Counted from the stretch's first letter, positions 6,556 to 15,679 are shown. The stretch: 40,758 nt of DNA from an uncultured Eubacteriales bacterium (GCA_949288095.1 CASEIX010000016.1:1-40758); one strand, 5' to 3'. The notes: generated from the letters alone by a model not told the origin. Numbers and translations are program-made.

Positions 6556-7380
6556 TTAGTTATATCGATAAAAAGTATAATTTGTATCTTGCTTGATTGT
6601 TAAATTACCATCAAATATAGTTTTATCCTCAGAAGAAAGTGGAATATCAATAGATACAGTTGTTTTAAAATCTTCATCCAAATTATTGGTAATATAGATA
6701 TCAAATGAAAATGTACAAGCAATATCTTCTAAATTAATATTACATTTTTGTAGTAAAGAACCATCATATGTAATTGGTGATGAAACATCTGTTATGGTAT
6801 AGTCAGATTTTATATTAGAATTTACATAGCTAAATGTTAAAGGATTGGCTAAGTTATTATATAAAGTTGGAGTACTTAAATCTGCCTCATCACTAGAAGA
6901 AATTGTGAATTCAAAAGAATCTGTGATTTTATTTTCTTCAGAGATATCACTTTTGGCAAAATCATTGATACTTTTGAAATATAAATTTGGCTCTCCTAGT
7001 TTAGGTACATTTGTAAATTGTACATTTTCAATACGTACTTTCTTTAATGTATTTTCTAAGGTATTTTCATCAGATGTGTTTTTTATAAATAAAGCAATGT
7101 CTGTATATTGGTATAAGTTTTGTATGGTAAAATTATTAGCTGTATTGGTTTTGTAGCCTGCATCAGCACTACTAAATAAAGTAATAGCATCTACTGTAAA
7201 AACAGTAGATTGATTTTTATCAGCAAAACTTAGAATATCATTCTCAAAATTTTTCTTTAGTATATATTTTTGAAAAACTAAAAATGCCAGAAAAATCACA
7301 ATACAAATTAAAATTATTGTAATGATAGTTAAAATAATTTTAGCTTTTTTTATATTTTTTTCATTCTTCATATTTTTCAT
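6556..7380 (-). CDS. Membrane-anchored extracytoplasmic protein of unknown function
   Basis: 274 aa. A Lys-rich cytoplasmic N-terminus is followed by one long transmembrane helix (IILTIITIILICIVIFLAFL, about residues 16-38). The remaining 230 residues are extracellular, rich in Ser, Thr and Asn, and predicted mostly beta. I recognise no domain. ATG 7380 is chosen because AAGGAGG lies 6 nt before it, and the promoter's likely start site (about 7399) excludes the upstream GTG at 7401. It is the first gene of an operon with the acyl-CoA synthetase, which may hint at an envelope-lipid or surface role, but this is inference from position only. Confidence 0.7.
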   Translation of the reverse strand: MKNMKNEKNIKKAKIILTIITIILICIVIFLAFLVFQKYILKKNFENDILSFADKNQSTVFTVDAITLFSSADAGYKTNTANNFTIQNLYQYTDIALFIKNTSDENTLENTLKKVRIENVQFTNVPKLGEPNLYFKSINDFAKSDISEENKITDSFEFTISSSDEADLSTPTLYNNLANPLTFSYVNSNIKSDYTITDVSSPITYDGSLLQKCNINLEDIACTFSFDIYITNNLDEDFKTTVSIDIPLSSEDKTIFDGNLTIKQDTNYTFYRYN

Positions 7381-7405
7381 ATATTCCTCCTTAGTAAACA
7401 CCTAT

Positions 7406-7434
7406 ATCATATTATAAAAAACCAAGAAAATCAA
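7406..7434 (-). promoter_or_regulatory. Promoter of the membrane protein/acyl-CoA ligase operon
   Basis: On the minus strand TTGATT (7434-7429), 17-bp spacer, TATGAT (7411-7406). Divergent from the glucosaminidase promoter 37 bp away. Confidence 0.7.
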
Positions 7435-7470
7435 TAGAAAAAGCCGATAGAAATTTTCCAGAATTTTAAA

Positions 7471-7499
7471 TTGACAAAAATAGACACAAAGGGTAAAAT
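7471..7499 (+). promoter_or_regulatory. Promoter of the glucosaminidase gene
   Basis: TTGACA at 7471-7476, 17-bp spacer, TAAAAT at 7494-7499. The expected transcription start near 7506 lies downstream of the in-frame TTG 7471 and ATGs 7498/7501, and so favours ATG 7516 as the true start. Confidence 0.7.
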
Positions 7500-7515
7500 G
7501 ATGATAGGTGATTAT

Positions 7516-8766
7516 ATGAAAACAAAAGAAAAGAAGGAGAAAAAAGTAAAAATAACAATCAAGAATTTAATATATTTTTTAGTTTTTGTTGTGTTTATGT
7601 TATATTCTATTCTTTTTTATAATCTATATTTTTCAAAGAAAGTATATGCAACAGAAGAAACGGCAAACCAAGATACAGAAGAAGTAAAAATTAGTCAAGC
7701 AGAAGATGTAAATTTGGAAGAAATGATTTCACGAAATACAAATGACGGGCAAAGAGAAGAATATGAAGTAAAGGAAGAAGTTCTAGAATATATTACAAAA
7801 TATAGAACCAATTTGAGTATTCCAAAAGGTGTTGTACAAGTAGTGCAAGAAGGAAGACAAGGAACACAAGAAGTAACCATTAAGAAAACATATAAAGATG
7901 AAGAATTAATTGGTGAAGAGCAAGTTAACCCAAAAGTAACGACAGCTTCTATTAATAAAATTGTAGAGATTGGTGGAGGAGCTGGAACTAGTAATTATAC
8001 AGCAAAAGTAGGAGATACTTTATATGTTACCTCTGACAGATTATCTGTTATGGTAGACCCAGATGAAGATTCACAAAAAGTAGCAACCTTATCTAAAAAT
8101 GATGAACTACAACTAAAGGAAATAAAAGGATCTTGGTATCGAATAGAAAGTGGTACAGCAAGAGGATATGTAAAGGCAGAATGTACAACATATATTAATC
8201 CAAATGCACCAGAGGAAGAAGAAACAACCAATGACACAAGTACAGATACAAAATCAGCAAGTACTTTAAAAAGTACACTAAGTTTTAATATGGCATTAAA
8301 TAAGCCAAGTGGATTATCATTAGAACAATTTAAAAAAGTGTTAACAGATGATAAAGATAAAAATAATATATTTGCTAATAATGCACAGTATTTTTATTAC
8401 ATAGAAAAACAATATAATATTAATGGAGTATTTGTTGCAGCTGTAGCAATCCATGAAAGTGCATGGGGAACATCAAAAATCGCATTAGAAAAGAAAAACT
8501 TATTCGGATATGGGGCTTATGATTCTAGCCCATATAATAGTGCATATAACTTTTCTAATTATTCAGAAAGTATAGATTTACTAGCTAGAGTATTTGTGAA
8601 ATATTATTTGAATCCAAAAGGTACTAATATATATGGTGGAGAAGTAGCGACTGGCTCTTATTATAATGGAGCAACCTTAACAGGTGTTAATACAAAATAT
8701 GCAACTGACAAAAATTGGGCAAGTCGTGTATATCAGTATATGCAATATTTGTACAATAAATTGTAA
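7516..8766 (+). CDS. Secreted G5/SH3b-domain N-acetylglucosaminidase
   Basis: 416 aa. The N-terminal signal/anchor helix is YFLVFVVFMLYSILFYNLYF (about residues 22-42), ending near VYATEE. A G5-like domain (EVKEEVLEYITKYRTNLSIP, GTQEVTIKKTYKDEEL, about 85-160), an SH3b domain (TLYVTSDRLSVMVDPDEDSQ, WYRIESGTARGYVKAE) and an acidic Thr/Ser linker follow. The C-terminal catalytic domain is mannosyl-glycoprotein endo-beta-N-acetylglucosaminidase/GH73-like: VAAVAIHESAWGTSKIALEK, with the Glu of HESAWG as likely acid catalyst, then NLFGYGAYDSSP. It cleaves peptidoglycan glycan strands outside the membrane. Start chosen from the promoter position and the AGGTGAT Shine-Dalgarno. Monocistronic. Confidence 0.85.
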   Translation: MKTKEKKEKKVKITIKNLIYFLVFVVFMLYSILFYNLYFSKKVYATEETANQDTEEVKISQAEDVNLEEMISRNTNDGQREEYEVKEEVLEYITKYRTNLSIPKGVVQVVQEGRQGTQEVTIKKTYKDEELIGEEQVNPKVTTASINKIVEIGGGAGTSNYTAKVGDTLYVTSDRLSVMVDPDEDSQKVATLSKNDELQLKEIKGSWYRIESGTARGYVKAECTTYINPNAPEEEETTNDTSTDTKSASTLKSTLSFNMALNKPSGLSLEQFKKVLTDDKDKNNIFANNAQYFYYIEKQYNINGVFVAAVAIHESAWGTSKIALEKKNLFGYGAYDSSPYNSAYNFSNYSESIDLLARVFVKYYLNPKGTNIYGGEVATGSYYNGATLTGVNTKYATDKNWASRVYQYMQYLYNKL

Positions 8767-8774
8767 AAAAATTC

Positions 8775-8803
8775 TTGCTATTTTTCTAAAGTTATTGTAT
8801 GAT
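8775..8803 (+). promoter_or_regulatory. Promoter of the 8869-13027 operon
   Basis: TTGCTA at 8775-8780, 17-bp spacer, TATGAT at 8798-8803; about 60 nt leader to the first gene. Confidence 0.65.
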
Positions 8804-8868
8804 ATATAGGTATAAGAAAAAATAGGGAGTATTTTGCCAAAAATAAGGAAGAAAGGGGCAATTAATAG

Positions 8869-9276
8869 ATGAAAAAAGCAATAATCATTATTACAATATT
8901 TACAATTGTTTTTGGAATATTTATTTGTACAAATACCGTTAATGCAGCTGAACAAGCAATTGACCAAGAAACAGAAAGCAAATTAGTAGAAATAAAAGAA
9001 GATTCAGCAAATTCTTTGAAAGATTATCAAGAAAAATATGGCTCAGATGTTTATGGACTTGTAGCCTATATATTAAATATTGTTAGAATTTATAGCATAC
9101 CATTTTGCTTCTTAGGAATTGCTATTGGAGCTATTCATAAATATGTAGTAGGTATTAGAAAACTAGATACTTTAGAAAAAGGTTTAGGATTAATCGTAAC
9201 CTTTGTAACAATATTAATTATATGCCAAATATTACCACTTGCGTTTGCAGTGTTTGTAAAATTTGGAAGGGGGTAA
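8869..9276 (+). CDS. Small exported protein with two membrane helices (VirB2/TrbC-like in shape)
   Basis: 135 aa. It has a signal peptide (IIIITIFTIVFGIFICTNTV, cleavage likely after VNAAE), a charged segment of about 35 residues, then two hydrophobic helices (LVAYILNIVRIYSIPFCFLG and LIVTFVTILIICQILPLAFA) separated by a short basic loop HKYVVGIRKL. This two-helix-after-signal layout is that of VirB2/TrbC pilins, but sequence motifs are not distinctive, so the family is uncertain. It starts an operon (3 bp from the CpaE-like gene, then the GAF/GGDEF gene), suggesting a membrane partner of those cytoplasmic proteins. Confidence 0.6.
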   Translation: MKKAIIIITIFTIVFGIFICTNTVNAAEQAIDQETESKLVEIKEDSANSLKDYQEKYGSDVYGLVAYILNIVRIYSIPFCFLGIAIGAIHKYVVGIRKLDTLEKGLGLIVTFVTILIICQILPLAFAVFVKFGRG

Positions 9277-9279
9277 CAA

Positions 9280-11883
9280 ATGAAAGTTTTATTTGCTGTA
9301 AGTAATGAGGAAATTTCACAAGCTATTATAAAAAAATATCAAAAAGAATATAAAGAAATTATTTCACATAAAAATGTATATTACTTTAATGCAATATTAA
9401 AAGAAATACAAAAAGATAAATCATATGATAGAATTGTTATCAGTGAAGATTTGGAAGCTTTTTCACATACGCAATATGATCAAATAGATAAATTTATATT
9501 TGAAAAATTAGATAGTATTAGTGATGAAGCATCTAATATGAGAGGAAATGACATACCAATTATCTTAATTTGTTTAGATAGAAGAACAAAATCAGAGCAA
9601 ATGTTGGTAAAATTATTTGGTATTGGAATCTATAATGCGATACTTGGAAATGATAGAAGTGTTGATGAAGTTTGTAGATTGATTCATAGACCAAGATTAA
9701 AAAAAGAAGCAAAAGCATATTACAAAATTGATTCTGAAGAAGTAACTTATCAATCTGAAAATGAGAATGATGTTAGTGAGATGGAAATACAAAACATCTT
9801 GGCACACTATAAAAGTTTAGGAAAAGATGAAGATAGATATATTGATAGTTTTAATAATATTGCAGCACAGTATAATGATACACAATTGAGAATTATTACA
9901 AAATTTTTACCTTTAAATGTAAGAGCAGTATTAGAAGAAAGATCTCCTAAATACCAAAAAATTATGTCATTTAATAATAAAGTGTCAAATAGTTTAAGAC
10001 AGGAAAAGAAAAAAGGAGACACAGGAACAAGTGAAAAATTATTAAGATCTAAGGATAAAGCAATTACAATGACAAAACCAGTTGTGATACCATCTTCAGT
10101 GAATATGACAGGTGTCAGAAAAATGTCTAAACCTAAAAAGACACCAGAAGTACAACAAACATTACATCAAGTGCCACAGCAACAATCAGTGCATCAAGTA
10201 GCACAACAGTCGGCACATCAAACGATGCAACAACCAGTAAGAACAGTAGCAACAGCAAAAACAGTAGAGAGTACATCTACTGTATCAGCGAATATAGAAC
10301 AAAAAACAACACAAGTATCAAATACACCATCAATTAGCACAACACAAGAGACACAACAACCAGTGAAAAGAGGAAGAGGAAGACCAAGAAAAAATCCAAT
10401 TCCAGTAGAAACAAGCCAAGAACCAAAGCCAGCAAAAAGAGGAAGAGGAAGACCAAGAAAAAATCCAGTTCCAGTAGTAGAAGAAGAAACAATTTTGCCA
10501 GGATTTGAAGATGAAGAAAATAATACAGATACTGTTTTACCAGGATTCGATAATTTTGACATGCAAGAAGAAAATAATAATAGTACAGTGTTACCAGGAT
10601 TCGAAGATACTACTGATGATGCAGTTTTACCTGGATTTGAAGAAGAGGATAACGATACAATACTACCTGGTTTTGAAGACAATAATACGGATTCTGTTTT
10701 GCCAGGTTTTGAAGAAGATGATGATACAAATACGGTATTACCTGGATTTGATAATCATCAAAATAATGATGAAGATGATATGGTATTACCTGGATTTGAA
10801 GAAGTAGATTCTATTTCAGATCAAGAACAAAATACGACACAAGAATCAGCATTTAATTATTCTCAAAGCACAAATCAAAGTTCATACAATAACCAATATG
10901 CAGGACAAAGTTATAATCATAATGCTTATGACGAGTATGTTCCTTCAAATTCAAGAGATATGACAAGAACAAATAATAATTATGTACAAACAATTGATAT
11001 TTCATCACTTTTAACATCTGATAAGAAGATTGTAACATTTGTTGGAACAAGCAAAAATGGCACATCATTTATTGTTAATAATGTGGCAGAATTGTTATCA
11101 TCAATGGGAATTAATGTAGCTATTTTAGACACAACAGTTAATAGAAATTCATATTATATATATACAAAAAATGAAGAAGCTTTAAGAAATATTGCAGCAA
11201 ATAGTATTGAACAATTATCAGAAGGAATTGCTAATGGAATACAAGTTAATAAAAATTTAACAGTATTTACATCTTTGCCAGATGAACAAGATTCTATTAG
11301 CAGAGTAGATGAAATCTTAGAAACGTTAGTAAAAAATTATTCATTGATTTTGATTGATTGTGATTTTAATACACCAGTAGGATATTTTAAACAATCTTTA
11401 GAAACATATTTAGTACAATCATTAGATATCCTTACAATACAACCACTTACAGCTTTCCTAAGAGAATTAAAAGCAAAAAACATATTAGAAGAAGGTAAAT
11501 TAAAGATTATATTAAATAAATTTGTAAAGATCAGAGGAATTAATGAAAAAACAATTATTGGAGGAATGGCTTTTTATAATGATCCTGCCATGTCATATAT
11601 GACAGAATTATTTGATAGAAGTTTGATTAAATATATAACCATACCATTTGAAGAAGAAATATATATAAAATATTTAGAAGGAATTATTAATTGTGACATT
11701 AATTTAAAAGGATACTCAAAAACATTTATGCAAGTATTAAAGGCTTTAGGAAATATGATTTATCCATTAGTTTCAGGACAAGGAACATATAGACCACCAA
11801 CAGTTGGAGGAGGAAATAATCAGTCAAATGTATTTTCTCCAAGCATGAATGATACATTAAATCAAATGAAAAGAAATTTTTAA
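9280..11883 (+). CDS. CpaE/TadZ-like ParA-family protein with AT-hooks and LPGF repeats
   Basis: 867 aa. Residues 1-140 look like a degenerate receiver domain, as at the front of CpaE/TadZ. Residues 300-360 are Gln/Thr-rich linker. Two AT-hook-type motifs (KRGRGRPRKNP) lie at about 362-372 and 386-396. Eight (I/V)LPGF(E/D) repeats in acidic Asn-rich sequence span about 405-505. The MinD/ParA-like domain begins near 581: VTFVGTSKNGTSFIVNN is a degenerate deviant Walker A, with the signature Lys but no second P-loop Lys, and LILIDCDFNTPVG stands for Walker B. CpaE/TadZ proteins place pilus machinery at the membrane. ATP hydrolysis here may be weak or absent. It is flanked in an operon by a two-helix membrane protein and a GAF/GGDEF-like protein. 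The repeats could be short peptide docking sites; that is inference. Confidence 0.65.
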   Translation: MKVLFAVSNEEISQAIIKKYQKEYKEIISHKNVYYFNAILKEIQKDKSYDRIVISEDLEAFSHTQYDQIDKFIFEKLDSISDEASNMRGNDIPIILICLDRRTKSEQMLVKLFGIGIYNAILGNDRSVDEVCRLIHRPRLKKEAKAYYKIDSEEVTYQSENENDVSEMEIQNILAHYKSLGKDEDRYIDSFNNIAAQYNDTQLRIITKFLPLNVRAVLEERSPKYQKIMSFNNKVSNSLRQEKKKGDTGTSEKLLRSKDKAITMTKPVVIPSSVNMTGVRKMSKPKKTPEVQQTLHQVPQQQSVHQVAQQSAHQTMQQPVRTVATAKTVESTSTVSANIEQKTTQVSNTPSISTTQETQQPVKRGRGRPRKNPIPVETSQEPKPAKRGRGRPRKNPVPVVEEETILPGFEDEENNTDTVLPGFDNFDMQEENNNSTVLPGFEDTTDDAVLPGFEEEDNDTILPGFEDNNTDSVLPGFEEDDDTNTVLPGFDNHQNNDEDDMVLPGFEEVDSISDQEQNTTQESAFNYSQSTNQSSYNNQYAGQSYNHNAYDEYVPSNSRDMTRTNNNYVQTIDISSLLTSDKKIVTFVGTSKNGTSFIVNNVAELLSSMGINVAILDTTVNRNSYYIYTKNEEALRNIAANSIEQLSEGIANGIQVNKNLTVFTSLPDEQDSISRVDEILETLVKNYSLILIDCDFNTPVGYFKQSLETYLVQSLDILTIQPLTAFLRELKAKNILEEGKLKIILNKFVKIRGINEKTIIGGMAFYNDPAMSYMTELFDRSLIKYITIPFEEEIYIKYLEGIINCDINLKGYSKTFMQVLKALGNMIYPLVSGQGTYRPPTVGGGNNQSNVFSPSMNDTLNQMKRNF

Positions 11884-11899
11884 ATAGGAGGAATTAACA

Positions 11900-13027
11900 G
11901 TGATAATAGGAGTTGCTGTAGTATTAGTAATAATTGTCATTATACTAGTTATCTATAATATAAAGATTAGTCAAAAAATTCAAAAATTCAAAAATATTAA
12001 TCAAAAAATTACTAACCTACAAGTTGTTCAAGATTTTATGAATACAATAGGAGAAACATCTTCAGTTGATGAAAAGATAAAGAAAATCAATAATATCCTA
12101 ATTGAAAAGTATGAAATAAAATATTCAACAATTGTTGTTTTTAATGGTGCAGAATATGAAATAAAAGCATCTAATGTTGATCAGAGACATTGGGATTCAT
12201 TAAAATCTTTACAAGATGTAGATATGTTTAAAGATAGTATACAAACAGCTACTCCAAAATATGTTACTGTAAATAGTGAGAATGAAAGACTTCCATATCA
12301 AAAAATGGAATTTGGAAGAGCAAAATCAGCAATATTTTTCCCATTATATATAGACAATGTATACATCGGATATTGGATATTAGAAAGTGGTACACCACAT
12401 GATTTCGATAATGTAGATACAACTGTCTTAGAAGTTATCAAAGACAATATTGTATCTGTGTTAAAAACAGTGGTACATCAAAAAACGTTAGAATCCATTG
12501 TAAGAACAGATTTATTTACAGGACTATATTCAGAAGAATATTTATATGGAGAAGGAAAGAAAATTATAGATCAATATACCATATCAACCATTTGTATGTT
12601 TAAAATTATTAATATAGAAGAAATTAATAAAAATTATTGTAGAGAAATGGGAAACCAAGTGATAAAAGAAATTAGTAGATATGTGAAAGAGAATATTTCA
12701 GAAGATTATGTATTTGTTAGATATATGGGACCTAAATTTGTTATTGCTTTTTCTGGAGTAGACACAGAAGGCGTAGCAGCATTTATTAATGACATAAAAG
12801 ACCATATTGAGCAAATGAAAATATCTTTACCAGAAGATATGGCAAATTATACAACTGAAAACAATGAAAATAAAAATATAGATATGTCAAAACAAGTAGT
12901 AACACCAATTATAAACGTTGCATTATCTTCTTATTATAAAGGAACAGGTTTGGAAGAAGTTCTAAAGAAATTAGAAGAATATCTAGACAATGCAGATAAA
13001 CAAGAAAGTGATATAACAAATATATAG
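11900..13027 (+). CDS. Membrane-anchored GAF protein with degenerate GGDEF domain
   Basis: 375 aa from a GTG start behind AGGAGG. The N-terminal transmembrane helix is GVAVVLVIIVIILVIYNI (residues 3-20). A short coiled coil, a GAF-like sensory domain (about 45-185, containing AKSAIFFPLYIDNVYIGYWI) and a C-terminal GGDEF-type fold (about 200-345, RTDLFTGLYSEEYLY) follow. The signature loop reads RYMGPKF in place of RYGGDEF, so c-di-GMP synthesis is very unlikely; it may act as a receptor or scaffold. It closes the operon with the CpaE-like and two-helix membrane genes, and 58 bp separate it from ireB. Confidence 0.75.
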   Translation: MIIGVAVVLVIIVIILVIYNIKISQKIQKFKNINQKITNLQVVQDFMNTIGETSSVDEKIKKINNILIEKYEIKYSTIVVFNGAEYEIKASNVDQRHWDSLKSLQDVDMFKDSIQTATPKYVTVNSENERLPYQKMEFGRAKSAIFFPLYIDNVYIGYWILESGTPHDFDNVDTTVLEVIKDNIVSVLKTVVHQKTLESIVRTDLFTGLYSEEYLYGEGKKIIDQYTISTICMFKIINIEEINKNYCREMGNQVIKEISRYVKENISEDYVFVRYMGPKFVIAFSGVDTEGVAAFINDIKDHIEQMKISLPEDMANYTTENNENKNIDMSKQVVTPIINVALSSYYKGTGLEEVLKKLEEYLDNADKQESDITNI

Positions 13028-13084
13028 TTATATAGTGGATGAAAATGGAATTTTTACAACAAAAATGAAAGAGGAGGTACTTGT

Positions 13085-13342
13085 ATGGAATTTGACAAAA
13101 CAATGAATTTTAAAGTAGAAAGAGAACAAAATGCAAAAAGCCAAGAAATTTTAAAAGAAGTATATGAAGCTTTGATGGAAAAAGGATATAATCCTATTAA
13201 TCAAATAGTAGGATATATTTTATCAGGAGATCCTACATATATAACAAGTCATAATGATGCAAGAAATAAAATTAGAACAATTGAAAGAGATGAGTTGTTA
13301 GAAAAAATGGTAAAAAAATATATAGGATTAGAAGAGGACTAA
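13085..13342 (+). CDS. ireB: IreB family regulatory phosphoprotein (UPF0297)
   Basis: 85 aa, the family's usual length. KVLREQ-type start and conserved [31 protein letters not shown]. In Firmicutes IreB/YrzL is phosphorylated on an N-terminal Thr by the PASTA kinase (PrkC/IreK) and tunes cell-wall stress responses. Thr-7 in DKTMNF is a candidate phosphosite. Strong RBS GAGGAGGT. It is followed after one base by ruvX and then DUF1292, the conserved Firmicutes trio. Confidence 0.92.
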   Translation: MEFDKTMNFKVEREQNAKSQEILKEVYEALMEKGYNPINQIVGYILSGDPTYITSHNDARNKIRTIERDELLEKMVKKYIGLEED

Positions 13343-13343
13343 T

Positions 13344-13781
13344 ATGAGAATATTAGGGATCGATTATGGAGATGCAAGAGTTGGCATAGCAATAACAGAT
13401 GAATTAAATATAACAGCACAAGGTTTAGAAACAATCCAAAGAAATCATTCTGATAAAATCGTACTAAGAAGATTAGATGAAATTTTGGATACATATGAAG
13501 TAGATACCATTGTGGTAGGATTGCCATTAAATATGGATGGAACTATGTCAGAAAGAGCAGAAATTACTGAAAAATTTGTACATAAATTAAAATGCAAATA
13601 TAATAAGATGAAAATTGAAGTAATTGATGAAAGACTAACAACTGTTGCAGCTCACAAGACAATGAATTTTTTGGATGTAAATAAGCATAAAAAGAGAAAT
13701 ATCGTTGATACTATATCTGCAGTATACATTTTAGAAACATATTTAAATAAATTAAAAAATACATTGAAAAATTCAGATTAA
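13344..13781 (+). CDS. ruvX: Holliday junction resolvase-like RuvX/YqgF
   Basis: 145 aa with an RNase H-like fold. Conserved acidic motifs are ILGIDYGDARVGIA (catalytic Asp near residue 6), VVGLPLNMDGTMSERA and VIDERLTTVAA (Asp/Glu), with a final Asp in RNIVDTISAVYILE. Family members act in 16S pre-rRNA 5' processing and possibly on Holliday junctions. It lies in the ireB-ruvX-DUF1292 operon, one base after ireB. Confidence 0.92.
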   Translation: MRILGIDYGDARVGIAITDELNITAQGLETIQRNHSDKIVLRRLDEILDTYEVDTIVVGLPLNMDGTMSERAEITEKFVHKLKCKYNKMKIEVIDERLTTVAAHKTMNFLDVNKHKKRNIVDTISAVYILETYLNKLKNTLKNSD

Positions 13782-13834
13782 TCATGTATTATATGTAATA
13801 TATAATAAAATAAATAAATTGAAAGGAGAAATTT

Positions 13835-14146
13835 ATGAACGATAACGAAAATTATGAAGGAGAAGATTTAGATAACATTGTTATATTAAATGATGAAGAC
13901 GGAAATGAAGTAAGATTTGAATTCTTAGATTTAGTAGAATTAGATGATGAAGAATATGTTGTTTTATTACCAATTGCAGAAGAAGGCGAAGAGGAAGAAG
14001 GAGAAGTTGTTATCTTAAAAGTAGAGGATACAGACGAAGAATCAGATGAAGAATCTTATGTAAGTGTTGATGATGAAGATACACTTAACAGAGTTTTTGA
14101 AATCTTTAAAGAAAAATTTAAAGATGATTTTGATTTTGTAGATTAA
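13835..14146 (+). CDS. DUF1292 acidic protein (YrzB-like)
   Basis: 103 aa, very acidic. IVILNDEDGNEVRFEFLDLVELDDEEYVVLLPI is the DUF1292 pattern; Glu-rich EEGEEEEGEVVILKVED and a C-terminal NRVFEIFKEKF helix follow. RBS AAAGGAG. The biochemical function of the family is unknown; its gene order with ireB and ruvX is conserved in Firmicutes. A terminator follows immediately. Confidence 0.88.
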   Translation: MNDNENYEGEDLDNIVILNDEDGNEVRFEFLDLVELDDEEYVVLLPIAEEGEEEEGEVVILKVEDTDEESDEESYVSVDDEDTLNRVFEIFKEKFKDDFDFVD

Positions 14147-14154
14147 TTAAATAT

Positions 14155-14180
14155 AAGGCGAAGGGATTCGCCTTTATTTT
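14155..14180 (+). terminator. Terminator of the ireB-ruvX-DUF1292 operon
   Basis: AAGGCGAA-ggga-TTCGCCTT followed by TATTTTT. Confidence 0.85.
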
Positions 14181-14199
14181 TAGATAGGGGGAATTACAA

Positions 14200-14679
14200 A
14201 TGAGAAATTTTTCTACATGGTTATTAGCTTGCTTTATGGTAATGTACTGGGTGTTTAGAATTATGGTTGCCTTAATGGCACAATTACATCAAGATTTTTT
14301 TATTACACCATTTGATGAAACAATGGAAATCATCTTATTATTTGTTGTATTACTATGCTTAGTTTTAATTGTAAAAAGAAAAATGGCAGGAGCTTTAATT
14401 TACTTATTTGCTTATGGAATGTATTTTGGTTCAGATTTAGTAACTAAACTTTCTGCTTTATTTGAAGATGCGTCACAATTAGGATTAAATGACTATACAG
14501 CATTAATTATATCTTTGATAGGAATTATTTTACCAATCGCAATATTATTAGATTTATTAGCAGATAAAAATAGAAAAGCACACCCTAAAGATAAAAAGAC
14601 AGATTGGTTTTATAAAAATGAACAATATGATAGAAAATTAGATGAAAGAGCAGATAAGAATAATTATAGAACTTTGTAG
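14200..14679 (+). CDS. Four-helix membrane protein of unknown function
   Basis: 159 aa. Hydrophobic helices lie at about residues 4-23 (TWLLACFMVMYWVFRIMVAL), 43-62 (EIILLFVVLLCLVLIV), 66-88 (GALIYLFAYGMYFGSDLV) and 100-125 (ALIISLIGIILPIAILLDLL). A charged cytoplasmic tail of about 35 residues (DKNRKAHPKDKKTDWFYKNE) ends the protein. No enzyme motif is visible and I do not recognise the family. RBS AGGGGG. It sits alone between two terminators, so it has its own transcript or reads through from the preceding operon. Confidence 0.75.
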   Translation: MRNFSTWLLACFMVMYWVFRIMVALMAQLHQDFFITPFDETMEIILLFVVLLCLVLIVKRKMAGALIYLFAYGMYFGSDLVTKLSALFEDASQLGLNDYTALIISLIGIILPIAILLDLLADKNRKAHPKDKKTDWFYKNEQYDRKLDERADKNNYRTL

Positions 14680-14687
14680 AAATTAGG

Positions 14688-14720
14688 GACATTTGAGAAT
14701 CGGTCTCAAATGTCTTTTTT
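14688..14720 (+). terminator. Terminator before rbgA
   Basis: GACATTTGAGA-atcgg-TCTCAAATGTC followed by six T; perfect 11-bp stem. Confidence 0.9.
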
Positions 14721-14785
14721 AAATTATATTATGAAGATATGACTTAAAAAAGATTTTTGAGAGATATATAGAAAGGATGATAAAA

Positions 14786-15679
14786 ATGGAAAATAGCATG
14801 AATATTAATTGGTATCCTGGTCATATGGCGAAAACCAAACGACAAATTATGGAGGATGTTAGATTAGTAGATATTGTGATAGAATTATTAGATGCACGTA
14901 TTCCAATATCTAGCCAGAATCCAGACATAGCAGAAATTACAAAAAATAAAAAGAAAATCATTGTATTAAATAAATGTGATTTAGCAGATGAAAAACAAAA
15001 TAAAAGATGGGTAGAATATTTTAAAGCAAAAAATATTCCAGCAGTTTTAACAGATTCTAATTCTGGGAAAGGAATAGAAGAATGTGTTAGAAAAATAGAA
15101 AAGATCATGGAGGAGGACTTAAAAGGTCAAGCTGAAAAAGGAAGAATTGGAAGAAAGATTAAAGCGATGGTATTAGGTATACCAAATGTGGGAAAATCTT
15201 CATTTATCAATAGAATTTCCAAAAAGACGTCTGCTGGTGTGGGAAATAAACCAGGTGTTACAAAACAAAAACAATGGATTCGTATTAATGAAAAAGTTGA
15301 GTTGTTAGATACACCAGGTGTATTATGGCCTAAATTTGAAAGTGAAGAAGTAGCATTACATCTTGCATTTACTGGAACGATAAAAGAAGATATTTTACAA
15401 AGAACAGAAATCGCCTATTATTTAGTAAAATTTTTAGTAGAAAGTTATCCAAAAAAATTATGTGAAAGATATAAATTAACAGAAGAATATATCCAGGAAC
15501 AATTAGAAAATGAGGAAAGACCAGAAAATGAAAATATTTATGAAATCTTTTTAGCAATTGGTAAAAAAAGAGGATGTATCATTTCTGGTGGTAATATTGA
15601 TGAAGAAAAGACTGCAAGAATTATATTAGATGAATTTAAGAATGGTAAAATTGGAAAAATAACATTGGAAAAAGTCTAG
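14786..15679 (+). CDS. rbgA: Ribosome biogenesis GTPase RbgA (YlqF)
   Basis: 297 aa. Circularly permuted GTPase: G4 NKCD (about residue 56) precedes G1 GIPNVGKSSF (about 132) and G3 DTPGV (about 175). The N-terminal INWYPGHMAKTKRQI and LLDARIP are family signatures. RbgA assembles the 50S subunit by promoting late uL16/bL27 incorporation. ATG 14786 is chosen over in-frame ATG 14777 because GAAAGG would almost touch the latter. It is followed 50 bp later by mrnC, another large-subunit maturation gene. Confidence 0.93.
   Translation: MENSMNINWYPGHMAKTKRQIMEDVRLVDIVIELLDARIPISSQNPDIAEITKNKKKIIVLNKCDLADEKQNKRWVEYFKAKNIPAVLTDSNSGKGIEECVRKIEKIMEEDLKGQAEKGRIGRKIKAMVLGIPNVGKSSFINRISKKTSAGVGNKPGVTKQKQWIRINEKVELLDTPGVLWPKFESEEVALHLAFTGTIKEDILQRTEIAYYLVKFLVESYPKKLCERYKLTEEYIQEQLENEERPENENIYEIFLAIGKKRGCIISGGNIDEEKTARIILDEFKNGKIGKITLEKV

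Noticed and set aside
10218..10682. 154-codon antisense reading frame
   Set aside because: A shadow of the repetitive LPGF/AT-hook segment of the plus-strand gene; no RBS and biased composition.
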